Shown piece by piece: positions 1 to 11,459 of a DNA stretch of 64,000 bases (position 1 is the stretch's first letter; the number at the start of each line of letters is the position of its first letter). Source of the DNA: Edaphobacter dinghuensis (GTDB lineage Bacteria; Acidobacteriota; Terriglobia; Terriglobales; Acidobacteriaceae); the NCBI RefSeq assembly GCF_014640335.1, contig NZ_BMGT01000001.1, forward strand, positions 372,001-436,000, read 5' to 3'. The notes beneath the pieces were generated by a model. The model was not told the DNA's origin and ran no database searches. It worked only from the letters and a program-made list of their open reading frames with translations. The position numbers were made by a program, and so were the translations under genes.

Positions 1-2
1 AA

Positions 3-734
3 GCCGCCCGCGTCGAAGTCAGCGACGTTACCTTGCAGCGCGCCCAGTACGAGCACGCCATCGCCGTCCTCATCGGCCAGCCGCCCGCGACCTTCTCGCT
101 TGCAGCAACTCCGCTCCACGCGCGTCCTCCGGCCATTCCCGTCAGCCTTCCCTCGGAGCTTCTCGAGCGCCGCCCCGACATTGCTGCCGCCGAGCGCCGC
201 GTCGCCGAGGCCAACGACCGCATCGGCATTGCCCGCGCCGCCTACTTTCCCACGCTCTCGCTCAACGGTGCCGTAGGCTACGAGTCCACCGCGCTGTCGA
301 ACCTCCTCAGCCGCTCCAGCTTCCTCTGGGCAGTCGGCCCCACGCTCTCTGAGACTTTCTTCGACGCAGGCCGCCGCCGCTCTGCATCCGAGCAGGCCCT
401 TGCCTCTTATGACGAGACCGTCGCCAACTATCGCCAGACCTCGCTCACTGCCTTTCAACAGGTCGAAGATAACCTGACTGCTCTCCGCGTTCTCAATCAG
501 GAAGCGGCGCACCAGCATCAGGCCACGCAATCGGCGCAGTCGGCGCAGCAGATCTTCAACAACCGCTACGTCGGCGGCATCGACACCTATCTTCAAGTGG
601 TCACTGCACAGACAACCGCGCTCATTAACGAGCGCAACGACATCGACATCATGCGCCGCCAAATGGACGCCAGCGTCCTGCTTATCAAGGCGCTTGGCGG
701 AGGCTGGAACACGACAAACCTGCCGAAACTCTGA
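3..734 (+). CDS. Outer membrane efflux protein, NodT/TolC family (3' part)
   Basis: The frame is open to the left edge of the window, so this is the C-terminal part (about 243 residues) of a longer gene. It reads as the second half of a TolC-like outer-membrane channel of RND drug or metal efflux systems. The marker is the NodT-type segment LLERRPDIAAAERRVAEAN, followed by RAAYFPTLSLNG and a long helical hairpin ending in NRYVGGIDTYLQVVTAQ. In this family the protein forms the outer-membrane duct for an inner-membrane pump and periplasmic adaptor, which would lie upstream outside the window. The family and its C-terminal end are clear; the substrate is unknown. Confidence 0.92.
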   Translation, partial: AARVEVSDVTLQRAQYEHAIAVLIGQPPATFSLAATPLHARPPAIPVSLPSELLERRPDIAAAERRVAEANDRIGIARAAYFPTLSLNGAVGYESTALSNLLSRSSFLWAVGPTLSETFFDAGRRRSASEQALASYDETVANYRQTSLTAFQQVEDNLTALRVLNQEAAHQHQATQSAQSAQQIFNNRYVGGIDTYLQVVTAQTTALINERNDIDIMRRQMDASVLLIKALGGGWNTTNLPKL

Positions 735-763
735 CCAAAGGCCCTTGTAACCACTGAAAGCAT

Positions 764-821
764 CTTTTACCGGTTACACGCTACTGCATGTAACCGGTAA
801 AAGGCTAAATAAACGGTTACA
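764..821. promoter_or_regulatory. Cluster of three LacI-type operator-like sites upstream of the polygalacturonase gene
   Basis: Three 14-base elements centred on CG lie here: 765-778 TTTTACCGGTTACA, 789-802 TGTAACCGGTAAAA and 808-821 AATAAACGGTTACA. The first two form a perfect 15-base inverted repeat (764-778 with 789-803). Centre-to-centre spacings are 24 and 19 bases. Palindromes with a central CG are typical of LacI-family regulators. The alternative is that the inverted repeat is a terminator for the efflux gene, but it lacks a T-run on the + strand. The role is inferred. Confidence 0.45.
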
Positions 822-869
822 TCCCCCTACTTCTTATAGACGTTCGGTAATCGTCGAGAAGCCCCTTTC

Positions 870-880
870 TGGTCAGACCA
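870..880. promoter_or_regulatory. GntR-type palindrome before the polygalacturonase gene
   Basis: TGGTCAGACCA is a perfect palindrome around a central A, ending 24 bases before the GH28 start codon. It matches the TGGTNNNACCA core known for FadR/PdhR-like GntR-family repressors, some of which respond to galacturonate. Its position over the likely promoter fits an operator. The identity of the regulator is inference. Confidence 0.35.
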
Positions 881-904
881 ATTTTCTGCTAGCATTGCTG
901 ACCT

Positions 905-2611
905 ATGGACACCTTCAGCTCTGCCCGTCGCGATCTCCTCAAGTTTGGCGGCATGGGATTAGCCGCCGCTGCTGCCACCCTGCCTTCCTACGCTGCTACA
1001 AAACCCACGCTGCACAGCAGCTCCGGCGTCTTCGACGTTCGCACCTATGGAGCAACGGGAGACGGAAAAACTGTAGATACTCCTGCCATCAACCGCGCCA
1101 TCGAAGCCGCAGCGGCCGCAGGCGGAGGCACAGTGATTTTTCCTGCCGGAACGTACCTCTGTTTCTCGATCCATCTTAAGAGCTACGTCGATCTCTTCCT
1201 CTCACAAGGCGCAACGATCCTCGCTGCCGACTCGCCGCTGCCCGGCCAGACCACGGGCTACAACGGCGGCACCTACGATGCGGCAGAGCCGAAGACCAGC
1301 TACGACGCCTTTCAGGACTACGGCCACAATCACTGGCACAATTCGCTCATCTGGGGCGAAGACATTCACGACTTCAGCATCACCGGCCCCGGCCTTATTT
1401 ATGGCAAAGGGCTCAGCTTCGGCGCTGGCCCCGGCCGTCCTCCCGGCGCACCGCCTCGTCCCGCTGGAGTCGTTCCCAGAGCGTATGTGCCCCGCAAGCG
1501 CGGCGACTATCCGATGTATCAGGCAGAGCAGGCTGGCGTCGGCAACAAGGCCATCGCGCTGAAGAACTGCCGCAACGTAATCTTCCGCGACTTCTCCATC
1601 CTTAAGGGCGGCCACTTCGGCCTTCTGCTGACCGGTGTCGATAACCTGACCATCGACAATCTCAAGATCGACACCGACCGCGACGGCATGGACATCGACT
1701 GCTGCAAGAACGTTCGCGTCTCCAACTGCACCGTCAACTCGCCGTGGGACGACGGCATCTGCCCCAAGTCGAGCTTTGCGCTCGGCTACAACCGCGCGAC
1801 CGAAAACCTCACCATCACCAACTGCTTCGTCACCGGAACCTACGAGTTGGGCACCGTGCTTGACGGCACCTGGAAGAAGTTCGCCGACGACGCCCACGTC
1901 TATCGCACCGGACGCATCAAGTGCGGCACCGAGTCGAACGGCGGCTTCAAGAACATCACCATCTCGAACTGCGTCTTCGAGGGCTGCCACGGTCTTGCAC
2001 TTGAGTCTGAAGACGGCGCTCTCTGTGAAGACATCACCATCACCAACATCACGCAGCGCGATGTCTACGAGTCGCCAATCTTCTTCCGTCTGGGCGCTCG
2101 TTTACGCGGACCGAAGGGCACGGGCAATCAGAGCACGGTCGTCGGCACGCTGCAGCGTGTCCTCGTCGACAACTTCGTCAGCTATAACAATGACTCCAAG
2201 GTGTGCTCGATCCTTAGCGGCATCCCCGGCTACGCGATCAAGGACATCAAGCTCTCGAACATCTACATCCAGCATCAGGGCGGAGATTATGCGAGCCAAG
2301 TCAACATCGTTCCACCGGAAGAGGTAGAGAAGTATCCGGACCCCGGCATGTTCGGACCGATGCCTGCGCAGGGATTCTTCTTCCGTCACGTCAACAACCT
2401 GGAACTGAGCCACGTCGAAGTCTCTCCGATGAAAGCCGACCCGCGACCGTCCTTCTCATTGCAGGAGGTCAATCGCGCCGACTTCATCGCTGTGACTGCG
2501 CCGACTAACCCACCGGCGTTTCATCTGAATAAGGTCACCGATCTGCGCATTCTGTTGAGCCGTGCGGCAAAGGATACGCAGGTGGATAGCGCCGACGATA
2601 AGACGCTGTAA
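905..2611 (+). CDS. Tat-exported glycoside hydrolase family 28 (polygalacturonase-like)
   Basis: This 568-residue protein begins with a twin-arginine signal (SARRDLLKFGG, then a hydrophobic stretch and an Ala-rich cleavage region near residue 31). The domain starts with FDVRTYGATGDGKTVDTPAIN, a pectate-lyase-superfamily N-terminus. A right-handed beta-helix follows with the GH28 signature positions: DTDRDGMDID (about 256), SPWDDGIC (about 279), GRIKCGTES (about 338) and CHGLALESE (about 360). GH28 enzymes hydrolyse alpha-1,4-galacturonan in pectin, and export implies periplasmic or extracellular action. The ATG at 905 has no strong ribosome-binding site. The upstream region carries candidate LacI- and GntR-type operators. 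Exact substrate (homogalacturonan or rhamnogalacturonan) is not determinable. Confidence 0.9.
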   Translation: MDTFSSARRDLLKFGGMGLAAAAATLPSYAATKPTLHSSSGVFDVRTYGATGDGKTVDTPAINRAIEAAAAAGGGTVIFPAGTYLCFSIHLKSYVDLFLSQGATILAADSPLPGQTTGYNGGTYDAAEPKTSYDAFQDYGHNHWHNSLIWGEDIHDFSITGPGLIYGKGLSFGAGPGRPPGAPPRPAGVVPRAYVPRKRGDYPMYQAEQAGVGNKAIALKNCRNVIFRDFSILKGGHFGLLLTGVDNLTIDNLKIDTDRDGMDIDCCKNVRVSNCTVNSPWDDGICPKSSFALGYNRATENLTITNCFVTGTYELGTVLDGTWKKFADDAHVYRTGRIKCGTESNGGFKNITISNCVFEGCHGLALESEDGALCEDITITNITQRDVYESPIFFRLGARLRGPKGTGNQSTVVGTLQRVLVDNFVSYNNDSKVCSILSGIPGYAIKDIKLSNIYIQHQGGDYASQVNIVPPEEVEKYPDPGMFGPMPAQGFFFRHVNNLELSHVEVSPMKADPRPSFSLQEVNRADFIAVTAPTNPPAFHLNKVTDLRILLSRAAKDTQVDSADDKTL

Positions 2612-2622
2612 GAACCTGTATT

Positions 2623-2660
2623 CTGCCGTGCTTGAACAAGCTCAGAACAAGCAACGGCAG
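2623..2660. repeat. Imperfect inverted repeat after the GH28 gene
   Basis: CTGCCGTGCTTG pairs with CAAGCAACGGCAG with one bulged base, giving a hairpin just after the GH28 stop. It has no T-run, so it may be an mRNA-stabilising or Rho-related structure. The intrinsic terminator follows at 2702-2739. Confidence 0.4.
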
Positions 2661-2701
2661 TAGTCGTGGAGATAAGCGATAAAGCTGTTTTGGTCGTAAA
2701 T

Positions 2702-2739
2702 AAAAGCCCCTTCCATTGCTTGCGATGGAAGGGGCTTTT
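2702..2739. terminator. Bidirectional intrinsic terminator
   Basis: A perfect 15-bp stem (AAAAGCCCCTTCCAT with its complement) closes an 8-base loop. An A-run before and a T-run after let it work in both directions. It sits between the GH28 gene and the convergent YXWGXW gene. Confidence 0.88.
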
Positions 2740-2759
2740 GTTTTGCGATGTTAGCTGCT

Positions 2760-4376
2760 TCAGCGGCGGTTGTCGTTGTTGCTGCCGCCACGGTTCTCAG
2801 GCCGAGGAGCCTGAGGGGCAGGTCGAGCCGCCTGTCTTTGCTGCTGAACCTGCCTCTGCTGCTGCGCTCTCTGCTGTTGTTGCTGCTGCTGCTGTGCTCT
2901 TTGCTGTTGCTGCCTTTGCTGCAACTGCTGTTGCTGCGCTCGTTGCTGTTGCTGCACTCGCTGTTGTTCCTGCACTCGCTGTTGTTGCTGCTGTTGTTGG
3001 ACCTGCCGTTGTTCTTGCGCCTGTCTCTGTTGCAGTTGTTGTCTTTGCTGCTGTTGGACCTGCTGTTGTTGTCTCTGCTGAACTTCTCTTTGCTGTTGCT
3101 GTCTTTGCTGCAACTGCTGTTGCTGAAGTTGGTTGTTCGGGCGCGCCTGTTGCGGTTGAACCGGTCTGGCCTCAGGCTGATTTGGCCTTACCTGCTGGTT
3201 GTTGGGCCGGTTCTGGAACTGCGCCGGTCCACGGTTCTGGTTCTGAGGCATGTTCTGCGGGCGGGCCTGGTTAGGCTGGCCGGGACGAACCTGCTGCGGG
3301 CGTTGCTGCTGCTGTTGGACAGGACGGGCTACCGGGCGCTGAATGCCTCTGTCGGCGACCATCGGACGAGCGACGACAGTGGCAGGGCGGCCACGGTTCT
3401 GGCTATAGAACTGTTGCCGGTTCTGCGATGCCTGGCGCTGGTTCTGAATCTGCGCCGTCATCGGACGCGTCTTGGGGCCGCGCATGGCAACCATCTCCGC
3501 GGGCCGCGGCTGCACCTGGATGCCGCCTCTTCCGCCGTTATAGGAGACGCGGGTGTTGTTGTAGTTGTTGACGATGACGGTGCGGTTATAGACGTTGGTG
3601 ATCCGGGTCACGTTGATCCGGTTCACGGAGCGGTTGTAGTAGAAGTTGTTGCCGTTCCAATAACCGCCGTGATAACCGTAGCCCGTATATCCGTAGCCAT
3701 AGTTCACGCCGCCATAGAAGCCGATGTGCAGGCCCCAATAGCCACGATAGAAGCGGTAGCGTCCGCCGTAGAAGCCCCAATAGCCGGGGGTCCAGAGCGC
3801 ACCATAATAAGGCGCCATCACCCACGCGCCGGGCACCCAATAGTAGCCGACAGGAGCATAGCTCCAGTAGCCGGGGGTCCAGATGTAGTTAGGGCCCGGG
3901 GCCTCGGGCTGCTCGTAGGTGGGCAGCGCCGGTGGCGGTTGCTCTGCATCTTCAACAGCCTCCTGTCCGGCATCGACCTGATCGTCATAGTTCTGATTGT
4001 TCTGGTCGGCGTAGTCCTGATCGTTATTTTGGTAGTCCTGACCGTTATTTTGATCGTTAGCGTAGGACTGGTCCTGCTGCTCGGGCTGTTGAGCGACCGG
4101 GGCGGCCCCGTTTTGCTGATACTGTTGGGCCTGTTGCTGGCTCTCGTTCTCGATAGGCTGCCCTTGCGCCGGAGGCTGTACCGCTGCCTGCGGCTGGCTG
4201 TTATCTACGGGAGCCATGTTGGCATCTGCGGGGTCAGCGCCGGAGTCACTTGCCGTCTGGCCTGCCACCTGTCGATGACATCCCGAAAAGCCTGCCATGC
4301 CTGCAACCATTGCGACACCCACTACGAATCCCAGCCAACGGCTGCGACCTGATCTTCTCTTGATAAGCGTAGACAT
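2760..4376 (-). CDS. YXWGXW-repeat lipoprotein with long Gln-rich tail
   Basis: The start is the ATG at 4376, with AAGGAG 10 bases upstream; the TTG nine bases earlier is too close to that site. The product of about 538 residues has a lipoprotein-like signal ending in FSGCH, then a Gln/Asn-rich segment. An aromatic core carries repeats such as YIWTPGYW, YYWVPGAW and LWTPGYWG, followed by GGVNYGYGYTGYGYHGGYW and a YNRTVIVNNYNN block. The C-terminal 250 residues are almost entirely Gln, Arg and Pro. The YXWGXW family is of unknown function and is found in cell-envelope proteins. A paralogue lies at 57575-58561. The Gln-rich tail may mediate aggregation or surface adhesion, which is speculation. 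Confidence 0.85.
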   Translation of the reverse strand: MSTLIKRRSGRSRWLGFVVGVAMVAGMAGFSGCHRQVAGQTASDSGADPADANMAPVDNSQPQAAVQPPAQGQPIENESQQQAQQYQQNGAAPVAQQPEQQDQSYANDQNNGQDYQNNDQDYADQNNQNYDDQVDAGQEAVEDAEQPPPALPTYEQPEAPGPNYIWTPGYWSYAPVGYYWVPGAWVMAPYYGALWTPGYWGFYGGRYRFYRGYWGLHIGFYGGVNYGYGYTGYGYHGGYWNGNNFYYNRSVNRINVTRITNVYNRTVIVNNYNNTRVSYNGGRGGIQVQPRPAEMVAMRGPKTRPMTAQIQNQRQASQNRQQFYSQNRGRPATVVARPMVADRGIQRPVARPVQQQQQRPQQVRPGQPNQARPQNMPQNQNRGPAQFQNRPNNQQVRPNQPEARPVQPQQARPNNQLQQQQLQQRQQQQREVQQRQQQQVQQQQRQQLQQRQAQEQRQVQQQQQQQRVQEQQRVQQQQRAQQQQLQQRQQQQRAQQQQQQQQRAQQQRQVQQQRQAARPAPQAPRPENRGGSNNDNRR

Positions 4377-4516
4377 CGCGCACAATCTCCTTGTTACTGC
4401 TACGGTCTTAACCCAGACTTGCTGTGTATGATGCGATTTTAAGCCAGCTTAAAGCCAACGAAATTGACGCAATCGGAGGCATCCCAATTGCGTCAATCTT
4501 GCATCTGAGGCGTGAA

Positions 4517-5536
4517 CTAGCGTGCCGGATATTCCACCGTCTGGTTGGTGCGAGAGTTGGTGACGGCGAAGCTGCCACTGGGATGCACGGTGAGAACGAG
4601 ATAGTGGAAGGCATCGGGGCCGGGCAGGTTGGCGATGCGGGAGTCATTGCTGTTGTGTGCGGCGTCGGTGTGAATGGCGGTGTGGAGCTGCCACAGGTCT
4701 TTCAGGCGAGGCGAGTGGTCAACGATGTCCCATGCTCCGGCCTCGGCTCCCTTGACGGCTCCATTGTCCATAATGGCCACACGCGGGGCGATGGCGTTGA
4801 GCAGCGCCGGGCTGGAGCTGCGGTCGAAGCCGTGATGCGACACGATATAGACGTCCACCTTACCGAGCTTGTTGACCGGGCACATGAGCAGGCGCTCCTT
4901 GTTCCAGGTGAGATCGCCGAGGTCGGCGATGCGCAGCCTGGCAAAGGTGATCATCATGCCGATGGAGCGGTCGTTCTCTGTGTTCTCAGCGTCCTTGAGA
5001 GGGCTGGCTGCGCAGGCTGCATTGGTGGCGCCTGCTCCGGCGAGCGGCTTGTCGATGACGTTGCCGTCGGCGCTGACGACTTCGACGTGCATTCCGGTGA
5101 GGGGAAGGATCACGCCGGGCTTCGCGGTGAGATGAGCGTAGTGACCGTTGGCCAGCAGCTTCTGGTAGTTCTGGTAGCTGGTCTCGGTTGCCTTGTCGTT
5201 GGTCTCGCGGTTGATGCCGTGGTCGATGAATCTGCCTACGGGAATGCGGGCGGCTACATCGGGGACACCGCCGACGTGGTCGATGTGGTAGTGGGTGATG
5301 AGCAGGTTATCGATCTTGCTGACACCGGCGACTTTAGCGATAGCGACGATCTTGTCGGCGTTGGCGGCGCCGGGCCAGCCTGCGTCAACGAGCAGATTTT
5401 CTCCGGTAGGCGGGACAAAGAGCGTGGCCTGACCGCCTTCGACGTCGACAAAGTAGACCTTGAGGTCACCGGACTTTTTCTGGGCAAAGGCAAGGGGAGT
5501 TGCCATGAGCAGAGCGGCGGCGAGTAAACGCTTCAT
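4517..5536 (-). CDS. Secreted metallo-beta-lactamase-fold hydrolase (ComEC/Rec2-like domain)
   Basis: The start is the ATG at 5536 with AGGAG seven bases upstream, giving 339 residues. The N-terminus MKRLLAAALLMATPLAFAQ is a clear signal peptide. The mature protein begins DLKVYFVDVEGGQATLF and carries the metal-binding motif THYHIDHVGG near residue 79, with later GDLTW and VSHHGFD segments. This pattern matches stand-alone ComEC C-terminal-like hydrolases of the metallo-beta-lactamase superfamily, which bind two metals and hydrolyse phosphoester or related bonds. It is not a beta-lactamase by evidence here. The substrate is unknown, and it is read away from the aconitase gene. Confidence 0.85.
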   Translation of the reverse strand: MKRLLAAALLMATPLAFAQKKSGDLKVYFVDVEGGQATLFVPPTGENLLVDAGWPGAANADKIVAIAKVAGVSKIDNLLITHYHIDHVGGVPDVAARIPVGRFIDHGINRETNDKATETSYQNYQKLLANGHYAHLTAKPGVILPLTGMHVEVVSADGNVIDKPLAGAGATNAACAASPLKDAENTENDRSIGMMITFARLRIADLGDLTWNKERLLMCPVNKLGKVDVYIVSHHGFDRSSSPALLNAIAPRVAIMDNGAVKGAEAGAWDIVDHSPRLKDLWQLHTAIHTDAAHNSNDSRIANLPGPDAFHYLVLTVHPSGSFAVTNSRTNQTVEYPAR

Positions 5537-5882
5537 TTCATTCTCCTGAAAATCAAAACTTGGCCAGGGCATTCCGGCTGGCACTGGAAATGATTGCACA
5601 GATGGGGCAGGTCGGAAGAATTAAACTGGGTCGCTGACGCGGGCTTCCGCGATTGGAGCGAATCGAAGTAAAATGGAGGCGATGGCTGGCTGTCTTCCAT
5701 GCACGAAGCGCTTTCGCCACGGTCGTCCTGACCGCGGGCGCTGCTAGCTACCTCCTTTCGCAGAAATTCACCGATATTTGATAGGCTTCCACCGTTGTCG
5801 TTCGCGTTGACCTTCGCGCTTGCGGCCCTTACTTCGCGCTTCCTGATAAAGACGAAAGAAGCGCTTCTCTGGAGAAGAGACC
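5537..5882. other. Intergenic region upstream of acnA
   Basis: About 346 bases between divergent genes hold no convincing gene. A weak sigma70-like promoter for the aconitase gene may be TTGACC (5807-5812), a 17-base spacer and TACTTC (5830-5835). A GGAGA ribosome-binding site precedes the ATG at 5883. Confidence 0.4.
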
Positions 5883-8768
<2,886 letters not shown>

Positions 8769-8779
8769 TTCTCTTTTGC

Positions 8780-8821
8780 AAACAGCTCAGGCCCGGCGAT
8801 GATGCCGGGCCTGAGCTGTTT
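8780..8821. terminator. Terminator hairpin after acnA
   Basis: An 18-bp perfect stem (AAACAGCTCAGGCCCGGC with its complement) closes a GATGAT loop, starting 12 bases after the aconitase stop codon. A short T-run follows. Confidence 0.85.
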
Positions 8822-8930
8822 ATGCCGTATTGGAGCGAACACCCGTAGCAGCCTTGGTTCAAGAGGAGACGATCCGTCGCAGATGGCCGCGATTCTGTCG
8901 GAGACTAGAGTAGGAAAATTGAAAGACGAC

Positions 8931-10037
8931 ATGAAGAAAAAACAACGTATTGGCATTCTCTTCGGCGGCCGCTCCGGCGAGCACGAAGTCTCCCTCCGTT
9001 CTGCTGCTTCGATCCTCAAGGCCATCGACAAAAAGAAATATGATGTGCTGCCTATCGGAATTACGAAGCAGGGTCAGTGGCTTAGTGCTGGCGGCGCGCA
9101 GGCTTTGCTGGCGGGTGAATCGAAGCAGCCGCTTCAGCTCAGCGCGGGTGCGGACCTTGTTCATCAGAGCGGTAATCTCACGCAGACTGTCGATGTTGTC
9201 TTTCCGGTGCTGCATGGAACGTTTGGCGAGGACGGCACGATTCAAGGGCTGTTTGAGCTGGCTGATATCGCCTATGTTGGCTCCGGCGTTCTTGGCTCCG
9301 CCGCTGGCATGGACAAGGATGTGATGAAAAAGTTGTTTGCGGCTGCTGGCTTACCTCAGACACCACATCTCGCGTTGACTCGCAGCGAGTGGAAGGCTGA
9401 TCCGAAGCGTTGCACGCGACTGATTGAGAAGGCGCTGCAATATCCGGTGTTCGTAAAGCCCGCGAATCTGGGGTCGAGCGTCGGCATCTCGAAGGTGCAT
9501 GACCGCTCGGAGCTTGCTGCGGCGATGGATCTTGCTGCAGGCTTCGACCGCAAGCTCGTCATCGAGCAAGGAGTGGGTGGGCCGGGGGCGAAGCCGCGTG
9601 AGCTTGAGGTGGCAGTGCTGGGCAACGATTCGCCCGAGGCTTCGGTTGTGGGCGAGATCGTTCCGAACAAGGAGTTCTACGACTACGAGTCGAAGTATGC
9701 CGACTCGCCTGACGATCCGAGCGTGCCGATTATTCCTGCCAAGCTGACGGCAGCCGAGGTCAAAGAGATTCGCGCAATGGCGGTTGCCGCCTTTCGCGCC
9801 TGCGATTGCGCCGGGCTGGCGCGGGTCGACTTTTTGATGGAGCCTGCGCGGAAGGGCAAGAAGGCGCGCATCTACTTGAACGAGATCAATACGATGCCGG
9901 GGTTCACCAGCATCAGCATGTATCCCAAGCTGTGGGAGGCGAGCGGGCTTCCGTATAAGAAGCTGATCGACCGCCTGATCGCGCTGGCGGTCGAACGCCA
10001 GAAAGAAAAGCAGCAGACTAGCTTCAGCCGCGACTAG
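8931..10037 (+). CDS. ddl: D-alanine--D-alanine ligase
   Basis: Ddl joins two D-alanines with ATP in the cytoplasm to supply the peptidoglycan stem peptide terminus. The start is placed at the ATG of [20 protein letters not shown] (8931), giving 368 residues. The frame is open upstream, with another ATG at 8883. The ATP-grasp fold is shown by the N-terminal [15 protein letters not shown] loop, the central [17 protein letters not shown] lysine/glycine loop and the C-terminal [21 protein letters not shown] metal-binding segment. Length fits the family. It is convergent with the threonine ammonia-lyase gene, only nine bases away. Confidence 0.95.
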   Translation: MKKKQRIGILFGGRSGEHEVSLRSAASILKAIDKKKYDVLPIGITKQGQWLSAGGAQALLAGESKQPLQLSAGADLVHQSGNLTQTVDVVFPVLHGTFGEDGTIQGLFELADIAYVGSGVLGSAAGMDKDVMKKLFAAAGLPQTPHLALTRSEWKADPKRCTRLIEKALQYPVFVKPANLGSSVGISKVHDRSELAAAMDLAAGFDRKLVIEQGVGGPGAKPRELEVAVLGNDSPEASVVGEIVPNKEFYDYESKYADSPDDPSVPIIPAKLTAAEVKEIRAMAVAAFRACDCAGLARVDFLMEPARKGKKARIYLNEINTMPGFTSISMYPKLWEASGLPYKKLIDRLIALAVERQKEKQQTSFSRD

Positions 10038-10062
10038 CTCACGAAGCTAGATCACGCGGCTG
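10025..10062. terminator. Hairpin spanning both stop codons of ddl and the convergent gene
   Basis: CAGCCGCG (10025-10032) pairs with CGCGGCTG (10055-10062), and CTAGCT (10034-10039) pairs with AGCTAG (10045-10050). The structure is built from the last codons of the two convergent genes. It has no T-run, so a bidirectional terminator role is inferred. Confidence 0.45.
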
Positions 10063-11279
10063 TGCTTGTAGCCCTCTGCGGTCAGAGCTGCGAGTAGCTC
10101 TTCTACCTGTTCGCGGCCTCGAGTCTCCATCGTGATGTCGATCACGGTGTCGCCGAGGTTGACGCCGTAGTAGGCGCGGTTGTGCAGCGTATCCACAATG
10201 TTGGCGCGGTGATCGGCGATCAGGCGCGTCAGTTCGGCCAGCGCTCCGGGCTTGTCGAGCAGATGGATGCGCAGGCGAATGAGGCGGCCATCCTGCACGA
10301 GGCCGCGCTCGATAATGCGCGAGAGCAGCGTGACGTCGATGTTGCCTGCGCTGACGATGACTGCTGTGTGCTGCTCTTTGAGCGTGGTCTTCTTCTGGAT
10401 GAGTGCCGCCAGCGCTGTTGCTCCTGCGCCTTCGGCCAGCGTCTTTTCGCGTTCGAGAAGCACAAGGATCGCGGAGGCGATCTCGTCCTCGTCGACGGTG
10501 ACGATCTCGTCGACATATTTTTCAATGACGGGGAAGGTTACTTCTCCGGCGCGGCGCACGGCAATGCCGTCGGCGATGGTGGTTGCCGAACCGAGCGTGA
10601 CGGGATGATGCTGACGGACGGCTTCGGCCATCGAGGGCAGACGCGAGGTCTGCACGCCGATCACGCGGATGTCGGGGCGCGATTCCTTGATGGCACAGGC
10701 GATTCCGCCGATCAGGCCGCCGCCGCCGATGGGAACGACCACTGCTTGCAGCTCGGGCACCTGCTCCAGCAGCTCAAGGCCGATGGTTCCCTGGCCAGCC
10801 ATGACGAGGGGGTCGTCGAAGGGGTGGATGAAGGTCATTCCCTCTTCTGTGCAGATGCGCTTGGCCTCTTCGTATGCCTCGTCGTAGTTGGCTCCGTGCA
10901 GCACGATGTGCGCACCGAAGTTGCGCGTCGCGGTTACCTTGACCAGCGGCGTTGCCAGCGGCATGACGATGACGCTGCGGATTCCGCGCTTGGTGGCGTG
11001 GTAGGCGACACCTTGCGCATGGTTGCCTGCGCTGGCCGCAACAACGCCGCGAGCGGCCTGTTCGGGCGTGAGCGTCGCAATGCGGTTGAGTGCACCGCGC
11101 TCTTTGAAGGCGCCGGTCATCTGCAGGTTTTCGAGTTTGAGATAGATCTGCTGGCCGGTCAGCGCGGAGAGCATCTGCGAGTGGGGGCAGGGCGAATAGT
11201 AGATCGATCCGCGAAGCCGCTCACGGGCGGCCTGCACGTCGGCGAGGCTGATGCTAGGGGTGTTGATGGATTTGCTCAC
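10047..11279 (-). CDS. ilvA: Threonine ammonia-lyase (threonine dehydratase) with C-terminal ACT domain
   Basis: This 410-residue PLP enzyme deaminates threonine to 2-oxobutanoate, the first step towards isoleucine or threonine breakdown. The PLP lysine is K59 in TGAFKERGA, and the phosphate-binding glycine loop is PIGGGGLIGG near residue 187. The C-terminal 80 residues form one ACT-like domain (LRIHLLDKPGALAELTRLI). This matches the single-ACT threonine ammonia-lyase group rather than the long two-ACT biosynthetic enzyme of E. coli. The gene starts with GTG and has no obvious ribosome-binding site. Biosynthetic versus catabolic role cannot be settled from sequence. Confidence 0.93.
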   Translation of the reverse strand: MSKSINTPSISLADVQAARERLRGSIYYSPCPHSQMLSALTGQQIYLKLENLQMTGAFKERGALNRIATLTPEQAARGVVAASAGNHAQGVAYHATKRGIRSVIVMPLATPLVKVTATRNFGAHIVLHGANYDEAYEEAKRICTEEGMTFIHPFDDPLVMAGQGTIGLELLEQVPELQAVVVPIGGGGLIGGIACAIKESRPDIRVIGVQTSRLPSMAEAVRQHHPVTLGSATTIADGIAVRRAGEVTFPVIEKYVDEIVTVDEDEIASAILVLLEREKTLAEGAGATALAALIQKKTTLKEQHTAVIVSAGNIDVTLLSRIIERGLVQDGRLIRLRIHLLDKPGALAELTRLIADHRANIVDTLHNRAYYGVNLGDTVIDITMETRGREQVEELLAALTAEGYKHSRVI

Positions 11280-11372
11280 TCTGTACCGATGTTACCCGAT
11301 GGGCAATGGCAGAGCACAGGTTTATGCATTTTCACGGCAGAGTGGGTGCTGCTGAGAGAGAAGGCAAATACA

Positions 11373-11413
11373 GGGGTCTCTCCACTCCGCTTCGCTCCGG
11401 TCGAGATGACGTG
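11373..11413. repeat. Candidate dispersed intergenic repeat
   Basis: The stretch beginning GGGGTCTCTCCACTCCGCTT and ending GAGATGACGTG lies between tyrA and ilvA and has no coding role. It resembles short repeats I associate with intergenic regions of Acidobacteriaceae, but only one copy is present in this window, so repeat status is unproven. Confidence 0.3.
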
Positions 11414-11459
11414 CTTTTAGGGCCAGGAGTGATGGCGTGCTTTGGTGGTAGGAGATTGC

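Noticed and set aside
2748..4352. Long plus-strand frame opposite the YXWGXW gene
   Set aside because: Its Leu/Val-rich translation is the mirror of Gln-rich codons; the minus frame has the ribosome-binding site, lipobox and a paralogue.
5650..5790. Short frame from TTG with a membrane-like segment upstream of acnA
   Set aside because: About 37 codons, no ribosome-binding site, and a competing 24-codon frame overlaps it. More likely 5' leader or promoter DNA of acnA.
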